From Firmicutes bacterium UBA5227 (GTDB lineage: Bacteria; Bacillota; Clostridia; Tissierellales; Sedimentibacteraceae): a DNA stretch of 39,930 nucleotides. The position numbers and the translations under genes were made by a program. The notes under the pieces were generated by a model, which did no database searches, had not been told where the DNA came from, and saw only the letters and a list, made by a program, of their open reading frames with translations. The DNA is taken from contig DHUT01000023.1 in the NCBI GenBank assembly GCA_002409285.1, positions 1 to 39,930 on the forward strand, given 5' to 3'. This document shows, piece after piece, positions 13,867-21,709 of this stretch (its first letter is position 1; the number at the start of each line of letters is the position of its first letter).

Positions 13867-13879
13867 AGGAGAAAGCAAT

Positions 13880-14809
13880 ATGTATGCTGTAGAGGTTATT
13901 AATTTAACAAAGTGCTACGGAAAAGTCATGGCATTAGATGACGTTTCTTTCAAAGTTAAAAAGGGAAGCATATGTGGAATACTTGGTCCCAATGGTTCCG
14001 GTAAAACTACAACTATTAAAAGTATATGCAATTTGATAATTCCTGATAGTGGGGAAATTAAAATATATGGCAAAGACAATGGAAAGTGTACTAACCGGAT
14101 TTCGGCAGTGTTTGAGGGCAGCAGGAACCTTTACTGGAGGCTTACCCCCAGGGAAAACCTGCGATATTTTGCAGGTATAAGGGGATTGGGAGGGAAAACA
14201 CTAGAAAAAGATATAGATATTCTTTTAGATAGATTTAATTTGACTGATAAAAAAAACGTTTCGGTAAACAATCTTTCAAGAGGTATGCAGCAGAAGGTTG
14301 CAATAGCTATGACGTTAATCTGTAATACAGATGTGATTTTGTTAGATGAACCTACCCTTGGATTAGATGTTCAAAGTCAATTGGACATCAGGAATGTATT
14401 AAATGATATAACTTCCGGCATGGATAAAACTATTTTGTTAAGTACACACGATATGAATCTGGTTGAGGATATTTGTGATGATGTAGCTATTTTAAATAAA
14501 GGGAAAATAGTTGCAATGGATAATATACAGAGCTTATTAGATATGTTTAAAACCATGAAATATGAAATTGTTCTTTCAGAGCGCATTACCGAAGAAGGAA
14601 AAAACTTGTTAATGGAGTCAGGCTATGATTTTTATTTTGCAGATAATGAATCAAAAATAGAAATTGATATACTAAATTTACAAGATATATATAAAATTAT
14701 CGAGGTGTTAAAAAGCATAAATGTCTTTATAAAAGAGATAAAGCAAAAGGATGTAGATTTTGAGAGTGTATATTTAAATTTTACAGAAGAAGGTGATCGG
14801 ATTGGCTAA
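13880..14809 (+). CDS. ABC exporter ATP-binding protein (ABC-2 type partner)
   Basis: A 309-residue ATPase with Walker A GPNGSGKTT (residues ~36-44), signature LSRGMQQKVAIA, Walker B VILLDEPTLGLD and switch STHDMNLVEDI. The ~90-residue C-terminal extension after the nucleotide-binding domain is common in ABC-2 (drug, lipid or peptide export) systems. ATG 13880 follows AGGAGA (13867-13872) at normal spacing; the frame reaches back to ATG 13829 but that part is ASCH-remnant DNA read in another phase. It overlaps the permease gene, forming a two-gene exporter. Cargo unknown. Confidence 0.85.
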   Translation: MYAVEVINLTKCYGKVMALDDVSFKVKKGSICGILGPNGSGKTTTIKSICNLIIPDSGEIKIYGKDNGKCTNRISAVFEGSRNLYWRLTPRENLRYFAGIRGLGGKTLEKDIDILLDRFNLTDKKNVSVNNLSRGMQQKVAIAMTLICNTDVILLDEPTLGLDVQSQLDIRNVLNDITSGMDKTILLSTHDMNLVEDICDDVAILNKGKIVAMDNIQSLLDMFKTMKYEIVLSERITEEGKNLLMESGYDFYFADNESKIEIDILNLQDIYKIIEVLKSINVFIKEIKQKDVDFESVYLNFTEEGDRIG

Positions 14810-15593
14810 GTATTATTATCTATGCAAGGTATCTATGGAAAAAGCTCTAAAGGAATTGACCAGGTATAAATTTAATACAATTTCAGACGTAATATTTCTT
14901 TATGTTGTGTTTATGGCAATGTTTTTAGGTATTAAAAGCTTTGGGAAAAGTTTTGGGGTTTCTCCTATAGATATGGGCGATAGTCTGGAAGGGTTTATAG
15001 CCGGATTTTTTTTGTGGACAATAATGATGATGACTTATTCCGGAGTTGCCTATGGTTTGACAAATGATGCAAACAGAGGTACATTGGAACAATTGAATAT
15101 GTCAGGTATAAGACTTTCAACTATAGTGACTGCAAGAAGCCTGTCTGATTTGTTCATAAACATAATAGTTTCTGTAGTCCTATTATTTATTATTATGGCA
15201 ACAACAGGTTACAAGCTTGAAATAAGGATGCTTCCGATTTTATTCCCTGTAATTGTCGGCATGTTTAGTATACTTGGAATAGGACTGATTTTCGGAGGTC
15301 TGGCTCTTATTTTTAAAAAGATACAAACTTTGCTGAATATAGTGCAATATTTTTTTATAGCTTTGATTATGATTAATCCCGGAAATAAAATTATATATAA
15401 TTTGCTTCCTTTCAAGACCGCATCTGATATGGTTATAAGTTCAATGAGATATGGATATTCGCTTACCGATTTTTCAATATATTATTATGTAATTATGGCA
15501 GGTAATTCAGCTTTATATTTTGGCATAGGGCTGTTTATTTTTAACAGATGTGTTAAATTAGCTAAAATGAAAGGCCTTTTAGGTCAGTATTGA
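14802..15593 (+). CDS. ABC-2 type transporter permease
   Basis: About 263 residues with six predicted membrane helices: NTISDVIFLYVVFMAMFLG, FIAGFFLWTIMMMTYSGVAY, the NIIVSVVLLFIIMATTGY stretch, FPVIVGMFSILGIGLIFGGL, IVQYFFIALIMINPG and the last near residue 240. This is the ABC-2 permease layout. TTG 14802 has AAGG (14790-14793) at eight bases and is preferred; GTG 14793 would add three residues. It is translationally coupled to the ATPase by overlap. With the ATPase it would export a small molecule, lipid or peptide. Confidence 0.8.
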   Translation: MAKYYYLCKVSMEKALKELTRYKFNTISDVIFLYVVFMAMFLGIKSFGKSFGVSPIDMGDSLEGFIAGFFLWTIMMMTYSGVAYGLTNDANRGTLEQLNMSGIRLSTIVTARSLSDLFINIIVSVVLLFIIMATTGYKLEIRMLPILFPVIVGMFSILGIGLIFGGLALIFKKIQTLLNIVQYFFIALIMINPGNKIIYNLLPFKTASDMVISSMRYGYSLTDFSIYYYVIMAGNSALYFGIGLFIFNRCVKLAKMKGLLGQY

Positions 15594-15628
15594 CTTAGGT
15601 GAAGGGTTAACAAAACATTGTAATTTTA

Positions 15629-15657
15629 TTGACAATCTCTCTATGTTGTTATAGTAT
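15629..15657 (+). promoter_or_regulatory. Sigma-A promoter of the sigma-54 activator gene
   Basis: TTGACA at 15629-15634, a 17-base spacer and TAGTAT at 15652-15657. Leader of about 40 bases to ATG 15703, with GGAGGA at 15685-15690. Confidence 0.65.
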
Positions 15658-15702
15658 GTAGATACATTATATTAAAACAACTGTGGAGGAAGTGTTAAGT
15701 AA

Positions 15703-17085
15703 ATGGGCGATACGGCATTAGATAACATGATAGACAACATGAGTATGTTGGAGAATGTTATAGAAACATCTTACGATGGTATTTACATTACTGATGGGAA
15801 TGCAAAAACAATAATGATTAACAAGAGCTATGAAAGAATAACAGGTCTGAATCGTGAAGTTCTCATGGGGAAAAATATGTCTGAGCTGGTGGAGAAACAT
15901 ATTATTTCGGAGTCGGCAACTCTTGCTGTTCTTAAGAATAAAAAGGTCGTCACTTTGCACCAACAGTTTAACTCAGGCAAGTGTGCCCTGGTTACGGGAA
16001 CTCCTTTTTTTGATAAAGAAAAAAACATAAAGATGGTAGTTACAAACGTAAGGGATATAACAGATCTACAAAAATTGAGAGAAAAGATTTCTGAGAGCCA
16101 GTCCCAGAATGAAAAATATAAAGTTTTGATTGAGGAGCTTAATAAACAGATAACAGGCAATGAGTGTATAATTGCTGAGGATGAAGAAATGCTTAATCTT
16201 TTACTCCTGGCAAAAAGAGTTGCAAAAGTTGACACTACTGTAATGATATACGGAGAAACCGGAGCAGGAAAAGAGATAGTGGCGAAGTATATATATAATA
16301 AAAGCTTAAGAAAAAACAAGCCGTACATTAAGGTAAACTGTGGAGCAATACCGGAAAACCTTATGGAATCCGAATTTTTCGGATATACGGACGGAGCATT
16401 TACAGGAGCATTAAAAGGCGGTAAAATCGGCATTTTTGAGTCGGCTAACACAGGTACACTATTACTGGATGAAATAGGGGAGCTTCCTATTTCCATGCAG
16501 GTTAAGCTTCTCAGAGTATTGCAGGAGGGTGAAATAGAAAAAATAGGCTCCAACAGTATGATAAAAGTTGACGTAAGAATAATAGCATCAACAAACAGAG
16601 ACTTGGAACAAATGGTTAAGCAGGGTACCTTCAGAGAAGACTTATATTACAGGCTTAATGTTGTGCCTCTGAAAGTCCTTCCTTTAAGAGAGAGAAAAAG
16701 CAGCATACTACCCCTGGTACAATCTTTTCTTGAGCTGTTTAATAAAAAGTACGGGATGAACAAGGAAATATCAAAGGATGCCTTTAGGTATCTTTATGAA
16801 TACAGCTGGCCCGGAAATGTGAGGGAGTTGAAAAATCTTTTGGAAAGGGTGATTGTTACAAGCCCTGATGATGTAATAACTTCAAAAGACTTGCCCCTCC
16901 ATATATTTGAGAACAGTTTTTCAGGTGCTTCGCATGAGGGGAGAACTCTGTCAAGTGCTGTGGAGAGAGTTGAAAAAGAAATGATATTCAATGCATATGA
17001 AAAACATAAAAATGTAAGAAAAGCAGCCGAGGAGTTGGGAATAGATCCATCAACATTTGTAAGAAAAAGGAAAAAATATATTTAA
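15703..17085 (+). CDS. PAS / AAA+ / Fis sigma-54-dependent transcription activator
   Basis: A 460-residue enhancer-binding protein. Residues ~13-120 form a PAS sensor (DGIYITDGNAKTIMINKSYE), ~122-150 a coiled coil, ~155-390 the AAA+ domain with Walker A GETGAGKE (184-191), the sigma-54-contacting loop GAFTGA (231-236) and Walker B TLLLDEIGEL (252-261), and ~430-460 a Fis-type helix-turn-helix (NVRKAAEELGIDPSTFVRKR). It hydrolyses ATP to open sigma-54 promoters. A near-consensus -24/-12 site lies 157 bases downstream, before 4hbD, so it very probably controls the 4-hydroxybutyrate operon in response to a ligand bound by PAS. It ends before a strong terminator. Confidence 0.88.
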   Translation: MGDTALDNMIDNMSMLENVIETSYDGIYITDGNAKTIMINKSYERITGLNREVLMGKNMSELVEKHIISESATLAVLKNKKVVTLHQQFNSGKCALVTGTPFFDKEKNIKMVVTNVRDITDLQKLREKISESQSQNEKYKVLIEELNKQITGNECIIAEDEEMLNLLLLAKRVAKVDTTVMIYGETGAGKEIVAKYIYNKSLRKNKPYIKVNCGAIPENLMESEFFGYTDGAFTGALKGGKIGIFESANTGTLLLDEIGELPISMQVKLLRVLQEGEIEKIGSNSMIKVDVRIIASTNRDLEQMVKQGTFREDLYYRLNVVPLKVLPLRERKSSILPLVQSFLELFNKKYGMNKEISKDAFRYLYEYSWPGNVRELKNLLERVIVTSPDDVITSKDLPLHIFENSFSGASHEGRTLSSAVERVEKEMIFNAYEKHKNVRKAAEELGIDPSTFVRKRKKYI

Positions 17086-17089
17086 CGAG

Positions 17090-17103
17090 TTGCACATATG
17101 CAA
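17090..17103 (+). promoter_or_regulatory. Candidate enhancer (UAS) palindrome for the activator
   Basis: TTGCA-N4-TGCAA inverted repeat, 139 bases upstream of the -24 box: a normal distance for enhancer sites of Fis-type activators. Confidence 0.5.
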
Positions 17104-17109
17104 CAAGCA

Positions 17110-17135
17110 GGCAATTTTGCAACATTGAAAATGCC
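17110..17135 (+). promoter_or_regulatory. Second candidate enhancer half-palindrome
   Basis: An imperfect inverted repeat (GGCA-A-TTTT with AAAA-TGCC) centred on TTGCAAC, seven bases after the first palindrome and repeating its TTGCAA core. Paired sites of this kind are typical for cooperative binding of sigma-54 activators. Confidence 0.35.
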
Positions 17136-17155
17136 GTGTTAGAGTGATTTGTCAG

Positions 17156-17195
17156 CAGATTTGTTTGTTAAAATGCAAACAAGTCTGTTTTTTTT
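17156..17195 (+). terminator. Rho-independent terminator of the activator gene
   Basis: A 12-bp stem (17156-17167 with 17176-17187, one G-T pair) followed by eight T. It separates the activator transcript from the sigma-54 operon. Confidence 0.85.
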
Positions 17196-17241
17196 AAAAA
17201 AGAAACATAGATAAATGCCCATTCTGTAATGAAATAGAAGT

Positions 17242-17257
17242 TGGCACAGAAATTGCT
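17242..17257 (+). promoter_or_regulatory. Sigma-54 (RpoN/SigL) -24/-12 promoter of the 4-hydroxybutyrate operon
   Basis: TGGCAC at 17242-17247, five bases, then TTGCT at 17253-17257: full match to the TGGCAC-N5-TTGCW consensus. Transcription should start about 12 bases after the GC, leaving a short leader to ATG 17296. Confidence 0.85.
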
Positions 17258-17295
17258 AATAAATTAATGATGATATATTTAATATGGAGGTTATC

Positions 17296-18411
17296 ATGAA
17301 ACAACTGGTTATAAGGCCGCAGTTGCACAAAGTTAGCACATTTAATGAATTTTATGATGAATTTAAAATAAGTGACAGGGATTTGATTCTTACGATTGAT
17401 CCGGTATATAACACTTATTTGAAAGAAAGAAAAGAAAAGTTTAATGTGGTTTTCCCCGAACATTATGCTTTGGGTGAACCTACTGATGAAATGATCGACA
17501 AAATACTTATGGATATTCGAAATATCGAATTTAATCGTGTCATAGCTATTGGCGGAGGAAGTATTGTGGACATTGCCAAACTTTTTGCGTTGAAACAGGC
17601 GGAAAAATCCGAAATGCTCTTTATGAGAGAGGTTCCGATAGTTAAGGAAAAGGAATTGATAATAGTGCCCACAACATGCGGCACCGGCAGTGAAGTAACA
17701 AATATATCTATAGCCTTGCTTACAAACAAAAAGACCAAAATTGGTCTTGCAGGGGATGAGTTGTTCGCAGATTATGCCGTGATGATTCCGGAGCTTTTGT
17801 CTAAGCTTCCATACAAGGTTTTTGTAACAAGCTCTGTGGATGCACTAATACATGCTGCTGAATCCTTTGTGTCTCCGGGAAGTAACAGCTATACTGAGCT
17901 GTTCAGCATCAAGGCCATGGAGATGATTATTAAAGGATATGCCGAGGTAATAAACAATGGGCAAGAATATTTCAGGAATATAATTGATGATTTTCTTGTT
18001 GCAAGCAATTATGCCGGAATTGCATTTGGAAATACAGGAGTAGGTGCAGTGCATGCAATGTCGTACCCTTTGGGAGGAGTGTATCATGTGCCTCACGGTG
18101 AAGCTAATTATCAGTTCTTTATTGAAGTGTTCCGATATTATGAAAATAAAAAGCCCCATGGGAAAATTCAGGAGCTTAAGGAAATTATAGCTTCTGTAAT
18201 TGGTTGTTCTCAAAAAGATGCTTTTGATGAGCTTGGAAATATGCTTAATAAGCTCCTTATGCTTAAACCGCTGAGAGAATATGGGATGAAGGAAGCGGAA
18301 GTTTCAGGTTTTGCAAAAAATGTAATAGATACACAGCAAAGACTTCTTAAAAATAATTATGTGACCTTCACGGAAGAGGATTTGGTCAGTATTTATTCAA
18401 AATTGTATTAA
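17296..18411 (+). CDS. 4hbD: 4-hydroxybutyrate dehydrogenase (iron-containing alcohol dehydrogenase family)
   Basis: 371 residues, about the length of the C. kluyveri enzyme. It interconverts succinate semialdehyde and 4-hydroxybutyrate with NAD(H). The group III alcohol dehydrogenase fold is shown by the GGGSIVDIAK nucleotide-binding turn (86-95), VPTTCGTGSEVT, and the metal-binding histidines in DALIHAAESF and in the HAMSYPLGGVYHVPHGEANY block. The assignment to 4-hydroxybutyrate rests on the operon: succinate-semialdehyde dehydrogenase, 4-hydroxybutyryl-CoA dehydratase and CoA-transferase follow. ATG 17296 is preferred over ATG 17284, since GGAGG (17286-17290) lies between them. First gene of the sigma-54 operon. 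Confidence 0.88.
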   Translation: MKQLVIRPQLHKVSTFNEFYDEFKISDRDLILTIDPVYNTYLKERKEKFNVVFPEHYALGEPTDEMIDKILMDIRNIEFNRVIAIGGGSIVDIAKLFALKQAEKSEMLFMREVPIVKEKELIIVPTTCGTGSEVTNISIALLTNKKTKIGLAGDELFADYAVMIPELLSKLPYKVFVTSSVDALIHAAESFVSPGSNSYTELFSIKAMEMIIKGYAEVINNGQEYFRNIIDDFLVASNYAGIAFGNTGVGAVHAMSYPLGGVYHVPHGEANYQFFIEVFRYYENKKPHGKIQELKEIIASVIGCSQKDAFDELGNMLNKLLMLKPLREYGMKEAEVSGFAKNVIDTQQRLLKNNYVTFTEEDLVSIYSKLY

Positions 18412-18441
18412 AAGAAATTAAAACGGAAAAGGAGTACGTCT

Positions 18442-19812
18442 ATGGGTGTTAATGAATTGGTCAGCGATTTGGTAGTAAATGCAAAAAAGGCACAGGAGGA
18501 ATTAGCTGGATATACACAGGAGGAATTGGATGCTATAGTTAAGGTTATTGCAAGGACTGTGTATGACAATGCGGAGGAACTTGCGAAGATGGCTGTTGAA
18601 GAGACAGGCATGGGTGTATATGAAGATAAGGTAGTTAAAAACATAGGTAAATCTAAAACAATATACAATAATCTTAAGGATAAAAAGACGGTAGGGGTCA
18701 TAGGAACAGATGAAAAAAGCAGTCTTACGTTTGTTGCCAAGCCAATAGGAGTTGTGGGTGCTGTTACTCCTACAACCAATCCTACTGTAACCCCTATGTG
18801 CAATTCTATGTTTGCAATTAAGGGCGGTAATTCCATAATAATCGCACCACATCCCAGATCGAAGAAATGCAGTTCCTACACTGTGGAGCTAATTAATAAG
18901 GAATTGAAGGCACAAAATGTTAAGCATCCGGAAAATGCAATACAGATTATAAAAGAGCCGTCAATAGAAATGTCCGGTGAGCTGATGAAAAGCGTTGATG
19001 TTGTTCTTGCAACCGGAGGAATGGGAATGGTAAGAGCTGCATATTCCAGCGGAAAGCCCTCCTACGGAGTAGGGGCGGGAAATGTTCAGGTTATAGTTGA
19101 CAGGGATGTGGATTACGTTGATGCAACTTCTAAGATAATTGCGGGAAGAAAATTTGACAACGGCATTATATGCTCCGGAGAACAGTCTATTATTGCTCCT
19201 GAGGAAGTGTATGATGATGTTATGGAAGCAGCCGTCAAAAATGGAGCATTTTATGCTGATGATGATGAAACAGTGGAAAAATTCAGAAGGATTCTGTTTA
19301 TTGACGGAATAATCAATAAGGATGTTGTAGGTCAGTCTGTTCAGACTATTGCCAAATTGGCCGGAGTAAATGTTCCCTTGAACGCAAAGGTGATAATTCT
19401 GAAGGCTTCAGGCATAGGAAATGAGGATGTGCTGTGCAAAGAAAAAATGTGTCCGGTATTATCAGCATTTAAGTATAAGACTTTTGAAGAAGCAGTAAAG
19501 ATAGCTCAGACAAATCTTAACGTTGAGGGAAGAGGTCATACTGCGGCAATTCACTCCAACAATCAGGAGCATATCGAATATGCAGGCCTAAAGCTTACGA
19601 TAAGCAGGCTTGTGGTAAATGCACCTTCATCTACAACAGCAGGAGGTTCTCTTGTAAATGGATTTGCTCCTACGACTACATTGGGATGCGGTACCTGGGG
19701 GAATAATATAATATCCGAAAATCTTGACTATAAGCATTTGATAAATATTTCAAGGATAGGAAAAGTAATTGAAGGTAAAACACCTCCTACAGATGATGAA
19801 ATCTGGAGTTGA
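18442..19812 (+). CDS. sucD: CoA-acylating succinate-semialdehyde dehydrogenase
   Basis: 456 residues of the acylating aldehyde dehydrogenase family (AdhE-N/EutE-like). It reduces succinyl-CoA to succinate semialdehyde with NAD(P)H, or the reverse. The catalytic cysteine is Cys244 in FDNGIICSGEQS; the conserved substrate/cofactor blocks GAVTPTTNPTVTPMCNS and the glycine-rich VGAGNVQVIVD are present. Acylating enzymes lack the glutamate-based hydrolysis of ordinary aldehyde dehydrogenases, and the operon context separates this from an acetaldehyde or butyraldehyde enzyme. AAAAGGAG (18427-18434) lies eight bases before ATG 18442. The gap to 4hbD is 30 bases. Confidence 0.85.
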   Translation: MGVNELVSDLVVNAKKAQEELAGYTQEELDAIVKVIARTVYDNAEELAKMAVEETGMGVYEDKVVKNIGKSKTIYNNLKDKKTVGVIGTDEKSSLTFVAKPIGVVGAVTPTTNPTVTPMCNSMFAIKGGNSIIIAPHPRSKKCSSYTVELINKELKAQNVKHPENAIQIIKEPSIEMSGELMKSVDVVLATGGMGMVRAAYSSGKPSYGVGAGNVQVIVDRDVDYVDATSKIIAGRKFDNGIICSGEQSIIAPEEVYDDVMEAAVKNGAFYADDDETVEKFRRILFIDGIINKDVVGQSVQTIAKLAGVNVPLNAKVIILKASGIGNEDVLCKEKMCPVLSAFKYKTFEEAVKIAQTNLNVEGRGHTAAIHSNNQEHIEYAGLKLTISRLVVNAPSSTTAGGSLVNGFAPTTTLGCGTWGNNIISENLDYKHLINISRIGKVIEGKTPPTDDEIWS

Positions 19813-19823
19813 AGAGGATAAAA

Positions 19824-20120
19824 ATGGAGGAAAAGATAAGAAAGATAATTTCAGAAAAAATAAATCCGGTTCTTGCACAACATTTTGGAGGTGCAGAGCT
19901 TGTTGAAATAATAGGGAAAACCGTATATATCAGGATGAATGGAGCATGCGGAGCATGTCCGTCATCACAGATTACTCTAAAAAGCATTATTGAGGCAGCC
20001 ATAAGGGAAGAAATGCCGGAAATTGAAGAAGTTTGTCTATATCAGGGCGTCAGTGATGACATGATCGACTTCGCAAAAAAGTTAATTAAAAGTGAAAGGG
20101 ATAAAGAATCAGCGCATTAA
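19824..20120 (+). CDS. NifU-like iron-sulfur scaffold domain protein
   Basis: 98 residues covering the C-terminal NifU domain: INPVLAQHFGGAELVEIIG, then MNGACGACPSSQITLKSIIE with the cluster-binding C-x-x-C, and a final IEEVCLYQGVS. Stand-alone NifU/Nfu domains carry [4Fe-4S] clusters to target enzymes. It lies between sucD (11 bases) and abfD (55 bases), and AbfD is a [4Fe-4S] flavoenzyme, so dedicated cluster delivery to AbfD is a good inference. An extra charged tail (about 20 residues) follows the core. ATG 19824 is chosen because GAAGAGG (19811-19817) precedes it; TTG 19809 lies inside the sucD end. Confidence 0.8.
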   Translation: MEEKIRKIISEKINPVLAQHFGGAELVEIIGKTVYIRMNGACGACPSSQITLKSIIEAAIREEMPEIEEVCLYQGVSDDMIDFAKKLIKSERDKESAH

Positions 20121-20175
20121 TTAAATAGATAATTAAAGATATTGAATAACAAAATACTAAATAAAGGGAGATATT

Positions 20176-21630
20176 ATGGCACTTATGACAGGTAAAGAAT
20201 ATATTGAGAGTTTAAGGAAATTGAAAACAAGAGTATACATCATGGGAGAAAGAGTTGAAAATTTCGTTGATCATCCACTGGTGAGACCTTCGATCAATTC
20301 TGTCGCAATGACCTATGACTTGGCATTAGATCCTGAGTACGAGGATCTTATGACAGCAACATCAAATTTAACAGGTAAAAAAATTAACCGTTTCTGCCAT
20401 CTGCATCAAAGCACTGAGGATTTGGTTAAAAAAGTTAAAATGCAAAGATTGCTTGGACAAAAAACAGCATCATGCTTCCAAAGATGTGTAGGTATGGATG
20501 CATTTAATGCAATCTGGTCAACTACATATGAAACAGACCAGAAGTATGGTACAAATTATCATGAAAATTTCAAAAAATATTTGGAATATGTACAGGAAAA
20601 TGACTTAACTATTGACGGAGCAATGACAGATCCTAAGGGAGACAGAGGTTTATCTCCAAGTCAGCAGTCAGATCCGGATATGTATGTGCATATAGTTGAA
20701 AAGAGAGTAGATGGAATAGTAGTCATAGGAGCAAAAGCTCATCAGACAGGTGCAATAAACTCTCACGAGCATCTGATTATGCCTACTGTGGCAATGAAGG
20801 AAGAAGATAAGGCATATGCAGTGTCATTTGCAGTTCCTTCTGACGCAGAGGGCGTATTTATGATTTACGGAAGACAGTCATGTGACACAAGAAAGCTTGA
20901 AAAGAATGCGGATATTGATTTGGGAAACAAAAATTTCGGTGGTCAGGAAGCACTTGTTGTATTTGATAATGTATTTGTTCCGTGGGATAAAGTGTTTCTG
21001 TGCGAAGAATATGATTTTTCCGGTATGATGGTTGAAAGATTTGCGGGATATCACAGACAGAGCTACGGAGGATGTAAGGTTGGAGTGGGTGATGTGCTTA
21101 TTGGCGCTGCCGCATTGGCAGCAGATTACAACGGTGCGGCAAAAGCATCTCATGTAAAAGATAAGCTTATCGAAATGACACATCTCAATGAAACCCTTTA
21201 CTGCTGCGGTATTGCATGTTCAGCTGAAGGGAGCAGGACTTTGGCAGGCAACTATTATATTGATAACCTGCTGGCAAATGTATGTAAACAAAATGTAACC
21301 AGATTCCCTTATGAAATAGTGAGATTGGCTGAGGATATTGCCGGAGGTCTCATGGTTACCATGCCGTCACAGGCAGACTTTGAATCTCCTGAAATCGGAG
21401 AATATTGTAACAAATATTTACGTGGAAAAGCTGACATTTCAACTGAAAACAGGATGAGAATACTGAGGTTCATAGAAAATATGTGTCTGGGCTCTTCGGC
21501 TGTGGGTTACAGAACAGAGTCAATGCACGGAGCTGGCTCACCTCAGGCTCAGAGAATCATGATAGCAAGACAGGGAAACTTGGAATACAAGAAAGAGCTT
21601 GCAAAGAAAATTGCAGGAATTAAAGAGTAA
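20176..21630 (+). CDS. abfD: 4-hydroxybutyryl-CoA dehydratase / vinylacetyl-CoA delta-isomerase
   Basis: 484 residues, very close to the known C. aminobutyricum protein. It dehydrates 4-hydroxybutyryl-CoA to crotonyl-CoA by a ketyl-radical mechanism with FAD and a [4Fe-4S] cluster, and isomerises vinylacetyl-CoA. The cluster ligands are visible: Cys100 and Cys104 in TASCFQRCVGMDAFN, and the His and Cys of AGYHRQSYGGCKVGVGD (near 293 and 300; known in the family as C99, C103, H292, C299). FAD-binding segments MTDPKGDRG and AKAHQTGAINSHEH are conserved. The segment after QADF is a few residues shorter than I remember for C. aminobutyricum. GGGAG (20165-20169) precedes ATG 20176. The enzyme is oxygen-sensitive, fitting an anaerobe. 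Confidence 0.95.
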   Translation: MALMTGKEYIESLRKLKTRVYIMGERVENFVDHPLVRPSINSVAMTYDLALDPEYEDLMTATSNLTGKKINRFCHLHQSTEDLVKKVKMQRLLGQKTASCFQRCVGMDAFNAIWSTTYETDQKYGTNYHENFKKYLEYVQENDLTIDGAMTDPKGDRGLSPSQQSDPDMYVHIVEKRVDGIVVIGAKAHQTGAINSHEHLIMPTVAMKEEDKAYAVSFAVPSDAEGVFMIYGRQSCDTRKLEKNADIDLGNKNFGGQEALVVFDNVFVPWDKVFLCEEYDFSGMMVERFAGYHRQSYGGCKVGVGDVLIGAAALAADYNGAAKASHVKDKLIEMTHLNETLYCCGIACSAEGSRTLAGNYYIDNLLANVCKQNVTRFPYEIVRLAEDIAGGLMVTMPSQADFESPEIGEYCNKYLRGKADISTENRMRILRFIENMCLGSSAVGYRTESMHGAGSPQAQRIMIARQGNLEYKKELAKKIAGIKE

Positions 21631-21709
21631 ATAAGGTAAGGGCAGGAATAAATTCGAGGATTTGTTTCTGCACATATTCAATAAAATATATATGAAAAGA
21701 GTTGGTGTG

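Noticed and set aside
2916..13870. Integron cassette array
   Set aside because: Short single genes on one strand look like cassettes, but no integron integrase, no attI and no regularly spaced attC-like inverted repeats were found; the repeats are few, different from one another and often lie within gene remains.
13829..13879. N-terminal extension of the exporter ATPase from ATG 13829
   Set aside because: No ribosome binding site there, text is the ASCH remnant read in another phase, and ATG 13880 has a proper site and starts the conserved domain.
15828..16553. Long minus-strand open frame (241 codons) opposite the sigma-54 activator
   Set aside because: It lies entirely inside the activator gene with all its motifs on the other strand; composition is that of a codon shadow and no ribosome binding site is seen.
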